A DNA stretch of 39,605 nucleotides. It comes from Didymodactylos carnosus (Eukaryota > Rotifera > Eurotatoria > Philodinida > Philodinidae). A program made the translations under genes and the position numbers. Location of the stretch: the NCBI GenBank assembly GCA_905250885.1, contig CAJNOQ010000548.1, forward strand, positions 1 through 39,605. Reading direction: 5' to 3'. Below are positions 12,201-21,394 of the stretch, in pieces. Position 1 is the first letter of the stretch, and every line of letters starts with the position of its first letter. Below the pieces are notes generated by a model, which was not told the origin of the DNA, made no database searches, and saw only the letters and a program-made list of their open reading frames with translations.

Positions 12201-14751
12201 AAAATCAACAATTTGAAGAAAAAATGAATTTTGATGAATTAAAACAAGATGAAACAAGTAAAGAAACAAAACAACAATTGGAACATGAAAAATGCTTTAA
12301 ATACGTTGAATCACTACGTAATATATCGACAGTAATAGATATAATAAAAGCATTAATAGATAAAAAAAAGCAAATATTATTTCCAAAAGAATTTATTGCA
12401 GAGTCAAGTTCTTATGAAGTTAAATTTACAGAAGAAGAAATTAACAATTCCAATACACTTTTCAGTAATGCTGCAGATATGCAATTAATCGATTTTATGA
12501 ATAAAAATATTGATATTGATTGGCTGCCAATACCAAATTCATGTATTGCTGATTTTATTACTGCGTTACCAACTGACTGTACATCTGATACAAAATATGA
12601 TACATATACATTATTATCTAATATACCTGTAGTCCATATAAGAACACGTGCAAAACTATTATATCTATTCAATATTTTTATTATTAAAGTCTTAGAAGAT
12701 GTTGATTTAAGTTTGCCAAGTGGTATGAGTATGCTTACTGATACTATTCGATCAACTAAGGCATATATATTATATAATACTAAATTAGGACTTTTTAAGG
12801 ATGTATTAAAAAAGTCATGTCATACCAAAAATGTTGGAGTTATTACATTAGATATATTGAAAGCAAATACCTCTTCCACATACAAAGATACAATATTTTA
12901 TCAAGCTTTCAAACAGTTGAGTTCAAATGCACATTTAACATTTCGAAAATCAGAACATGAAAGAGTATGGAATGTAATATATACTGGAATGTTTAGTGCT
13001 GATCATGGTGGCCCATACAGAGATTCGATTACTACTATGTGTAGAGACATATGTAGTTCTAGATTACCATTGTTTATTCTATGTCCAAATGGACGAACAA
13101 ATAGTGGAATAAATCGAGATCGATGGATTCCAAATGTATTTCCACCTCAAATACCAATTTCAAATAGAATAAAAGCTCAATATATATTTATTGGTCAACT
13201 TATGGGTATGGCTATGCGGACTAAAAATTTATTAAATTTACAATTTTCTTCACTGTTATGGAAATCATTAGTGTGCGAATCAGTCACTATTGAAGATATT
13301 GAAGAAATTGATACACAAAGTTTTACAATTATAAATGAAATGGAAAAAACTTTGAAACAAAAAAGAACTATCAGCGATACGGTTGTTGACAGTGAAGACA
13401 AATGTACAGATGATAATAATTTCTTGTTTGATTCTATCATGAATGAATTAAAGTTTGATATTGTCGGTTCGGATACAAAAACATACGAATTAGTGTCAGA
13501 TGGTTCAAACATTTCAATAACCGCAGCTAATTATAAAGAATATTGTTTAAAATATCGTGAATATCGTTTACAAGAATTCAGTAGACAAACGAACTACATA
13601 CGACAAGGCCTTTATAGCGTAATCCCATCTGCTATACTAACACTATTCACTGTAGCTGAATTAGAAGACGCTGTTTGTGGTAAACCCGTCATTGATATTG
13701 ATTTATTGAGGCAACAAACAAAATACACATGCTCTGGCGATGATCATGATACATCATATATACAAAGATTTTGGACTGTATTAAAAGAGAAATTTGATGC
13801 AGAACAAAAGAAATTATTCTTAGTATTTGTTTGGGGAAGAAGCACATTACCTAATCGAGCAGAAGATTTTCAATCCAGCTTTACAATTGATAGATTAACT
13901 ACAGTTGATAATGTTGATCAAGCATTACCAGGTAAATACAATTTAACTACAATTATAGACGTAAAAGCTTGTCGACGAAGACAAAACACCATTTCTGTTT
14001 CAAAACATATTTCTTTTTATAAACTGTGATCATAATCTCCAACCAAATTCACGGAAAAGTGTAACTATTCAACTTGTAACTATTGCATCATTAGTACAAG
14101 CAGTAATAGAAAGATTTAGTAAAGTGCACTCGTTGTTATCAAAGCGATAAGTTGGCTCCTGTACGACCGGAGTAAGACCATTCAGGGAGAGAAAACTGAC
14201 TATATTTCAATACCCACAGATGTGCAAACATCACTCGAAAGAAAATAGCTAGATATTTGAGAATAAATTATAGTTATGTAATAGGAAAAGAGTAAGATTA
14301 ATATTACGAACAGAAGAGTATTGATTATTTATGAATATAAAAATTGAACAAATATTATAAGATCTTAAGAGAATACTGTTTCTTTATGATTCCATGTGCC
14401 CAATAATATTGCAACTATCAATAATCAACAATTTCGTTTTGCAGAGCGCAACGAAAACTTTCTGAAAAAGTCATCTTCCACAGCACAATGAACATAACTG
14501 TATACAGTCTAACTATATGCTTATTACATATCAAACCTTCATCTGATATAGTACATGTGTTTGTATCTGTTGTAGTGTCTCATACGTGTTTTTTTACTCT
14601 TGATTTACCCCCTTATTCAACAACTGAAATAATGTATGAACGTTTAAATTATGCAATTACGCATTGTTCGGGTATCGATGCTGATCACGAAATGAATGAA
14701 GCTGATAACAGAATCACAATGCAACAAGATTCAGATGACGAAGAAAATTAA
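3254..14751 (+). CDS. Giant HECT-domain E3 ubiquitin ligase (HERC1/HECTD4 type)
   Basis: Model: join(3254..13931, 14576..14751), 3617 aa. It is an E3 ligase that takes ubiquitin from an E2 onto a cysteine and passes it to a substrate. Residues 1-1750 are helical, repeat-like and unassigned. A SPRY/B30.2 domain lies at about 1790-1960 (VGWATEVF, GVGDDEYSW, YWLNGEFLG). Two concanavalin/LamG-like beta domains follow at about 2075-2200 and 2300-2480. The HECT domain runs from about 3225 to the end (DHGGPYRDSI, GQLMGMAMR). The long exon reads on to a stop at 14029, but that tail is not HECT-like. Splicing CCAG|GTAAAT to TTGTAG|TG joins DQALP to VSHTCFFTLDLPPYS in phase. This restores the catalytic cysteine (Cys3564, codon 14587-14589) and an acidic end, DSDDEEN. 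Human relatives are about 4000-4860 aa, so the length fits. HERC1-like RCC1 repeats were not recognised. The near-absence of introns contrasts with the two genes downstream. Confidence 0.9.
13932..14575 (+). other. Single intron of the HECT gene, containing a coding-like island
   Basis: The 644-bp intron starts GTAAAT and ends in the tract TGTTTGTATCTGTTGTAG. It is roughly ten times longer than most introns in this window. From 13965 to 14147 it holds an open frame of 61 codons (ends in TAA at 14148) with a protein-like, helical composition, for example TIQLVTIASLVQAVIERFSK. This frame differs from the exon frame. I cannot assign it. It may be a relic of another exon or a chance frame. Confidence 0.7.
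14686..14740 (+). repeat. 55-bp segment repeated at 16657-16711 (upstream copy)
   Basis: The last coding part of the HECT gene, encoding HEMNEADNRITMQQDSDD, recurs identically or nearly so at 16657-16711. The 1.9 kb between the copies is repeat-rich and non-coding. The pair could be a long target duplication or a repair duplication flanking inserted DNA. Confidence 0.8.
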
Positions 14752-14809
14752 TCAATACTAAGAACGTCAAGTAAGTCAGCAAAACCATCAACAAATGCAA
14801 ATGTGTCAT

Positions 14810-15261
14810 CTAGGTATGCACCGGATCGAGCTACCCGATTTCCAGCTACCCGAAGTTCAAGCTATCCGAAAATTAAAGTCTGTTTTTTTCTGATGGCTAA
14901 TTTTAATCTGAACTCTTCCTCGCTTTAGTATCTTGCCATAAGAAAAATTTCGTTTCGCACTTAGAGTAAGACATTTTCGATTATTTTTGATTTCGGATAA
15001 TCGATGTTCGATCGAAATCAAAAATGTTTTACTCTAAGTGCAAAACGAAATTTTTCTTATGACAAGATACTAAAGCGACGTAAGAGTTCAGATTACTTGC
15101 GTAAAGTGTAAAATGAAGTTAACATACAAAAGAGTATAAAAGTGTGGAATCCTCTTTAATCTGGAGGCCTGAGAATAACACTCAGCAAAAAAAAACAGAC
15201 TTTAATTTTCGGATAGCTCGGTTCGAGTTTTCGGGTAACTCAAAGCTCAGTGCGTACCTAG
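14810..15261. mobile_element. 452-bp foldback element with TCAT target duplication
   Basis: The ends CTAGGTATGCAC (14810) and GTGCGTACCTAG (to 15261) are inverted. TCAT lies directly outside each end (14806-14809 and 15262-15265). The inside forms a second strong hairpin around AAATTTCGTTTCGCACTTAGAGTAA (left arm about 14940-14990, right arm about 15025-15075), so most of the element can fold on itself. No protein frame is present. It sits 58 bp after the HECT stop codon. Confidence 0.75.
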
Positions 15262-15265
15262 TCAT

Positions 15266-16656
15266 CTCTAACTTCTGCTGAGCATGAGATAGTAGCTGAA
15301 TGAAGTCATACCTTGTTCTGTCATTCTTTTGTGCAAAGCAGAGGAAGAATTTAAAGATAAATTTCTTTTTTCTTTTTCTACCAGTAGGCGCAGTGAGATG
15401 TTCGGACTATCAATACACTTGGTAGCGATGAGGATCATTATGATTCGCAGGAACACCAAATACAAACTGAAGTACTCTTTTCACAATATAATTTAACTTT
15501 TTTTCGTCAGAAGAAAAAATTGCAGACACTCAACACATTGTTTTAACACCCATAATAGACATTATGAAGCGCAGTAGGGCTTTATACTCATTAGAGATTT
15601 TGCATGTGTGTCCAAAGCAGAGAGCAGATATATCGATCGTCAAAATCTTACTGCTTCCACGTAGAAAGAAGAGGGGGAAAACCGATTTGTCTTCAAATTA
15701 TTTCTTTACTTTAATAGTTTCTTTATTGATTTTATATTCTTCTTCCAGATGTGAATGAAGGACTCTGATATGAATTAATGCATTTCGATTTAATTGAATG
15801 TTAATGAGTACTAAATTTGTCAATAATATGTATTTGAATACAATACAAAATTTTATATATAAAACGTTTTCATTTTGTTCGATGTTTCAAAAAAATATTT
15901 GTCATTTTCAAAAAAGTAAAATTGCGTTAAGTGTAAGACAAAAATTGGAAATATGAAGTTCATAGTACATCCTGATATTTTAAATAGAGAGAACTGGACA
16001 AATATCTCAGTAGTAGGATAGTGAGAAAATAAATTAAAATAACAATACTGTGGCATAACATAAGAAAAATACTAAGTAAACGAGTTTCGGTGATACAAAA
16101 TGAAAGATGGGTTTGTGCAATTTGAATGAAGCCATATATGGACCTCCGCTTACCAGTATTAAATTCACTAATAAAAGTATGCTTTTTGAATGAATTGTGA
16201 ATTTCTTAATAATAGGTGAAAACAGGCGGAAGATTTTGGCGAATTTTTGAAGAACTTGGTTTTCGTTGGATTTTAAAATCTTTTTTTAAGAACAAACATT
16301 GCCACGAGATACAGCATCGTCGAAGCATATATTTCCATGCATTCGTGAGATTCATTGACTGCAATGCAGAGCAGTCGTAGGGTTTCCAAGAAAACCTCAT
16401 GCCCTGCGTAATCATGAGAGCTTAGGTTTTCTTGTGGAGGACATTTTAATTTATCTATTCACGAAAAAAGCTCAATATATTGCTGTGTCGAACCTTCCAG
16501 TTAAGAAACGGTTTTTCAGGGATATCCTTGAAAACTGTTTTCTGAAAAAAATTCTAAATATTCTTTGCTTAGGAAAACATGCTCGTAAGAAAATCGCCAG
16601 TCTTCATCCATTTTCGCTTAACAGTTATTTAAAAAACGACCACTACTCTTGTATTG
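15266..16656. other. Gene-free stretch between the foldback and the HECT 3' copy
   Basis: The only frames are short and AT-rich, without recognisable motifs. No inverted repeats comparable to those nearby were found. It may be part of DNA inserted between the two 55-bp copies. Confidence 0.4.
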
Positions 16657-16711
16657 CACGAAATGAATGAAGCTGATAACAGAATCACAATGCAACAAGA
16701 TTCAGATGACG
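16657..16711 (+). repeat. Duplicated 3' fragment of the HECT coding region
   Basis: This is the second copy of 14686-14740 (same orientation, offset 1971 bp). It contains the codons for the C-terminal MNEADNRITMQQDSDD but diverges immediately after GATGACG, so the original stop is absent. It is not part of an intact frame. Confidence 0.8.
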
Positions 16712-17206
16712 CAATCATTAAAAGATTCTTCACAACGGAGGACCCTTTCTCCAGGTTCTGTCAGAAAAGGCAGTGTTCCAGCCAAAGGCAATTCTATCTC
16801 CTTATCCTTTAGAGAGCACTCCTTTCCGTATGCTTTGGTTTGAAAGAAACACAAGTGCTTTCATATCCTGTCATGCACCGGATGCCTTAGCCATCTCCAG
16901 GGTTCAAACTGATCGAAGGTTGTTTTTGCGACCCAGATAGTTACCATCTAGACTTCTTATACTTAAGAATGCAATGAAGTGTGAGTTCACTAATTTATTT
17001 TTAGATGGATGGATCTTACAAGTGAGACTTTAGACAACAGATGCCTATAAATAACAACATTCTATAAGATATATGTTCTGAAACCTGTGACATGGCAAAG
17101 ATGTATGTTTTTAAGTATTATCGGAGATTTTTAATAAAAAAAATATTAGATAGTGTCCGATTTGCTGGTAAAACTGTATTCAGTGATCAAAATTGACGAT
17201 ACAGCC
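16712..17206. other. Gene-free stretch
   Basis: A less AT-rich segment at about 16730-16960 has a short open frame on the plus strand (RRTLSPGSVRKGSVPAKG) that ends in TGA near 16840. It could be a gene relic, but no homologue is recognised. The remainder is AT-rich with nothing visible. Confidence 0.3.
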
Positions 17207-17878
17207 CATATAAACTTATGATTAATATTTCTTCAAAACAAAACTACCTGAAAGGCTTGGAGTTTCGTTAAAATATTATAAATTTATTGTAATTTATTTG
17301 CCTAAAATAGGAAGTCCTTATGTCATATAGTCATTGTATTAGCCCAGAAAAATGGATGATTTTCTTGGCGCAACAGAACTGATCATACAATTGGACCTTT
17401 TAATCTTATACATAATAAGACAAAGGAGAGTATTTTATGCAGGTTTTCTCGCTCTTTTGACTGATATATACTTCAGAATTTTAAATCAAAGACCAGAGAA
17501 AAAGAAAACAAATACAAAACAGTCTTTTTTTGTAATTCTTTTTAATGACTATATTTAGAATTGATTTGTTTTAACTTGAAGCACGTTAAATTCTGCATCT
17601 TTCTATATAATAAGCGTTTAGGGCCCGATTTTGTGTAACAATACTGTATCTCAGTCACCATTCTGCAATAGATCAAAATTACTGCATCTATTCGGCATCT
17701 TGCTCAGATGTCTAACAAACTTATTTTGATTTTTTTGATTGAAGGAATAATACGTTATGCCTCATTCTGTGGTCTGGTCTTTTCAATTCTGTATCTTTCT
17801 ATATACAAAACTGTGCCTAATCTCTGTCTGTAGAAGAAACTAGAATCATTCTTATGTACCACTACAGGAAAAAAAATC

Positions 17879-18605
17879 GGGTATTACTAAAATACGCTAA
17901 CACCCGCTAACATTCACCAACACCTCCAAATTAAAGTCCGAGATAGACCTGTTCTTCGTGGATTAGGTAACATCAAACTAATACCGAAAAAATTTATTTC
18001 AAAGATGATTCTTTATGACTTTTTCGTTACGAACACCTACTAACATCCACTAATACCCACTAACATCGACTAACACCCACTAACACCCAAACAAAGTGGC
18101 GCAAACACCCAAAATAATATGCCAGAGTAATCGCCATCCTTTTGTGAGCCTATTAGATTACTTTTGAATCCAAAGAAAATCTCACCCTCACCCTCACGAA
18201 AACAGCTTTCTCTCTGTGTATAGTAGATTTTTAGTAGATTTAGACTTTCTAAAGCATCTAAATTTATTACACAAAAGCTTTTTTCTGAATGAAAAAATCT
18301 ACTATACACAGAGAAAGGTGTTTTTCGTGAGGGTGAGGGTAAGATTTTCTTTGGATTCAAAAGTAATCTAATAGGCTCACAAAAGGATGGCGATTACTCT
18401 GGCATATTATTCTGGGTGTTTGCGCCACTTTGTTTGGGTGTTAGTGGGTGTTCGTGACGAAAAAGTCATAAAGAATCATCTTTGAAATAAATTTTTTCGG
18501 TATTAGTTTGATGTTACCTAATTCACGAAGAACAGGTCTATCTCGGACTTTAATTTGGGGGTGTTGGTGAATGTTAGCGGGTGTTAGCGTATTTTAGTAA
18601 TACCC
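17879..18605. mobile_element. 727-bp foldback nested in the 2.0-kb element, 9-bp target duplication
   Basis: The ends GGGTATTACTAAAATACGC (17879) and GCGTATTTTAGTAATACCC (to 18605) begin arms of over 300 bp that are nearly identical. AAAAAAATC occurs directly outside both ends and can be read as a 9-bp (8-10) target duplication, which suggests hAT/Mutator-like rather than Tc1-like integration. It contains a degenerate ~11-bp tandem array in one arm only (see the separate entry). Confidence 0.75.
18031..18091 (+). repeat. Tandem array of ~11-bp units (ACACCCACTAA type)
   Basis: Five to six degenerate copies of the unit ACACCCACTAA lie in the left arm of the nested foldback. The matching place in the right arm (about 18437-18457) has only about two copies. 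The array therefore expanded or contracted after the palindrome formed. Confidence 0.65.
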
Positions 18606-19210
18606 AAAAAAATCGAGATATCAGGTATCTGTCAAATATATTTCTAAAGACACACTTCTAAAATAATATGTTATAGCTCATTTTGTAGCCCGTAAAATTC
18701 TGCATCGAACGATGTATAAAGTAGAGTGGTTAACGAGAAAGTAAATCAATATTATAAACTTGAACGACGCCGACCTACCGCTTTGTGAATATGAGATTGA
18801 TCTGAGAGGGGCCGATTTTGGCTCTTATCGACCCCCGTCCTTTGAGTCTTTTACCAGAAGCCTTACGAAACTTTAAAAAGAATTAGAAAAAAAGACTGTT
18901 TTGTATTTGTTTTCTTTCTCTCTGGTCTTTGATTTAAAATTCTGAAGTATATATCAGTCAAAAGAGCGAGAAAACCTGCATAAAATACTCTCCTTTGTCT
19001 TATTATGTATAAGATTAAAAGGTCCAATTGTATGATCAGTTCTGCTGCGCCAAGAAGTCATCCATTTTTCTGGGCTAATACAACGACTATATGACATAAG
19101 GACTTCCTATTTTAGGCAAATAAATTACAATAAATTTATAATATTTTAACGAAACTCCAAGCTTTCCAGGTAGTTTTGTTTTGAAGAAATATTAATCATA
19201 AGTTTATATG

Positions 19211-19923
19211 AGAGGTGTATGATCAATCTTGTTGACCACTGTATATTTACTTAATTTCTTGGAGTAATCGTCTGGTTCCTTGTTAGTTGTTCATAATGAT
19301 CAGGAATTAAACAAAAACAGATACGACAGTTTCAAACAGAAGAGAAAATTTTAATAAAGCACTCTAGACTGTTCCTTATATAGCACAATAAGGAATTTTT
19401 TTAATTGTTTTGGCATAATTCTTATTCAGTTTTGCATTGCAAATGGTACACTTGAAACAATCTCTATGCCAGATCTAGTTAGCTCAAGTATATGAGCATG
19501 TATACATGGCTAGAGATGTTCAAATGTAGTAAACTCACATTATGGCACCATTTCTGTTCATCATTAGGATAGACAGCTTTTCCATGCTAAAACACTTTTT
19601 TGGTTTCGATGTCATAACTTCCAAATGAGCCTGGAATAAATAGATATAATAAAGAACTTTTCTTTGCTTTTTTCAAACCTGTTGGTTCAGGCGTAGAAGT
19701 GGTGCTTTAGTATTTCTAAAATATTAGTATTACTTATCAAAGTTTGATTTTAATTTGATGTTGATTTTGACAGAAACAGAACAAAACACAAATGTTGTTG
19801 CATGTCTAAGAAATAGAAAAAGAGTTTTAAAAACACTTATAAACTCCACCATCAAAAAGATAGAGCAACAAAGACATATTTTTCAAATAAACAAACATCT
19901 ACAAGGAACCTCTACACCTCTAG
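19211..19923. other. Region without a clear gene, possibly LINE 3' untranslated sequence
   Basis: On the minus strand this follows the stop codon of the LINE fragment at 19924, so at least the part near 19700-19923 may be its 3' untranslated region. A 63-codon plus-strand frame (19755-19946) crosses it but has no recognised motif. No clear poly-A end or target duplication was found. Confidence 0.3.
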
Positions 19924-20199
19924 TCATTCTCGAAGTTTCTGTTTAAATTGTCTAAGACTATTGGCAAGGACCACCTTTTCAGGTAGATTGTTCCACTCAG
20001 CTGTCGTCCGAAAGAAGACAGAGGAGACGGCATGAGCCTTAGTAGCTGTCTTACACAGAACGGCTCTAGAATAATTCAATCGGTCCGAGTGACGATGCGC
20101 CAAAGGTTGAATAAAATCGAAGTTTGATAGAGCAGACCTGTTTGTAATAATTTTGTAGAAATGAAGAAGGCGGAAAAATTTGAATGTTGTCCGGATAAC
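19924..20199 (-). pseudogene. C-terminal fragment of a non-LTR retrotransposon ORF2
   Basis: The minus-strand frame ends in TGA (19924-19926) and is open back to about 20199. It contains RLNYSRAVL, VSSVFFRTTAEWNNLP and LANSLRQFKQKLRE. The pattern FFRT..xWNxLP followed by a short basic helix is the usual C-terminal signature of reverse transcriptase proteins of many animal LINE clades. Endonuclease and reverse transcriptase domains are missing, so this is a strongly 5'-truncated, dead copy. It abuts the TPR relic on its 5' side. Confidence 0.65.
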
Positions 20200-20667
20200 T
20201 TATTGCTAAATTCTCAAACGTATCATAATCTTGCATATACTTTAAAAGATTTGCAAGAATATACCAAATTTGAAACAAACAATAAAAAATCTTTAACTTT
20301 CGACAATCAGTTACTCGAAAATCATCCACTAATTGCAAAATCATACATTACCGTTAGTCAAAGATATTTCAACGACGGAAACTATCAACAATCCTTAGAC
20401 AATTATGAGAAAACACTAGCAATTCAACTTGAGGTATTATCACTATATCGTGCGGACATAGTCGAAACGTACGATCTGATTGGCATTTGTCACCAAGCTA
20501 ACGAGGATATTTCGAACGCGCTGATGTATTTTGAGAAAGTCATAGAAATCCACCAAAGCCAACTGTCAAATTTCATTCCGTATTCGCTGATGTTAATAGT
20601 CATATGGCAAAACTTCACGTTGATTTGAAGAAGCATTGATTGATTTATTTTCAAAAAGAGCTTGATA
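20190..20667 (+). pseudogene. Decayed tetratricopeptide-repeat (TPR) gene fragment
   Basis: A plus-strand frame (to TGA at 20626-20628) contains about two to three kinesin-light-chain-like TPR units: SYITVSQRYFNDGNYQQSL, then NYEKTLAIQLEVL, then DLIGICHQANEDISNALMYF with FEKVIEIHQSQL. TPR arrays serve as protein-binding scaffolds. The continuation of the repeat is visible in other frames (HMAKLHVDLKK, then ALIDLFSK-like), so at least two frameshifts are present. The left end runs into the LINE fragment and the right end is cut by a foldback at 20668. The apparent ATG at 20161 lies in LINE-derived sequence and is probably fortuitous. Confidence 0.6.
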
Positions 20668-21394
20668 TAAAGTGGTGGCAAAAAGTTTAACAACAAACTT
20701 GTTTTTGTTCTTTCTCGTGAATCCTAGCAGCTACAATAAATCTGACGATAGGTTCGTACAGCGCTGACTTCGATGTGTGTATATATATTATTCAAAAAAT
20801 TTAAATTGACTTTAACCTGTCAGAAAAAAGGTTTTCTCAGAAATCCAGGATCTCCAAAAATCCTACATTCTTAAAACTCAATGCAAACATTTGTTTTATT
20901 ATTCCGTAAGATAGAGCGAAGTCTTCTCTTCAAGATGAGATCTTCCGCAGTTCTCCACAACAGTTTTTCATTGAGTTATGAATTTTACATGAAAAGCTCT
21001 AAAGTGATAATCAGCCTATGACAGCTTTTTTTTCGTAACGTTGCCGAGACTTCTGCTTGTGGGACCCTTCGTGTAAAAGTCATAACTCAATGAAAAACTG
21101 TTGTGGAGAACTGCGGAAGATCTCATTTTGAAGAGAAGGCTTTGCTCTATCTTACGGAATAATAAAACAAATGTTTGCATTGGGTTTTAAAAAAGTAGGA
21201 TTTTTGGAGATCCTGGATTTTTGAGAAAACCTTTTTTCTAACAGGTTAAAGTCAAATTGAAATTTTTTGAATAATATATGTACACACATCGAAGTCAGCG
21301 CTGTACGAACCTATCGTCAGATTTATTGTAGCTACTGGGATTCACGAGAAAAAACAAAAATAAGTTTGTTGTTAAACTTTTTGCCACCACTTTA
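20668..21394. mobile_element. 727-bp Tc1-like foldback (MITE) with TA duplication
   Basis: The arms 20668-20990 and 21065-21394 are inverted copies. The ends read TAAAGTGGTGGCAAAAAGTT and its reverse complement. The termini GTGGTGGC-AAAAGT resemble Tc1/mariner inverted repeats, and TA lies at both edges as that superfamily requires. No transposase is present. The element interrupts the TPR relic. Confidence 0.75.

Larger units (their letters stand above)
17207..19210. mobile_element. 2.0-kb foldback element with ~350-bp inverted arms
   Basis: The outer arms 17207-17561 and about 18868-19210 are inverted copies with high identity. The outer end is CATATAAACTTATGATTAAT and the inner part holds GAAAAATGGATGA...TTCTTGGCGC. 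The loop contains no transposase but holds a complete second foldback (17879-18605). The short frames in the arms appear on both sides as mirror images and are probably not genes. Confidence 0.75.

Noticed and set aside
13932-14029. C-terminal tail of the long HECT frame (GKYNLTTIIDVKACRRRQ...) as the true protein end
   Set aside because: It lacks the HECT active-site motif, and a phase-matched splice restores LPVSHTCFF, so this is intron read-through.
14488-14751. Separate 87-aa gene starting at ATG 14488
   Set aside because: Its second half is the HECT C-lobe end, so it is the terminal exon (from 14576) plus intron sequence.
17352-17558. Small plus-strand gene of 68 codons
   Set aside because: It lies inside the left arm of the 2.0-kb foldback and its mirror image is in the right arm. 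No family is recognised.
18031-18091. CRISPR-like array
   Set aside because: The units are ~11 bp, degenerate and without spacers, in a eukaryotic transposon arm.
18070-18360. 96-aa minus-strand frame
   Set aside because: It lies across the centre of the nested palindrome, where codons reflect the inverted repeat rather than a gene.
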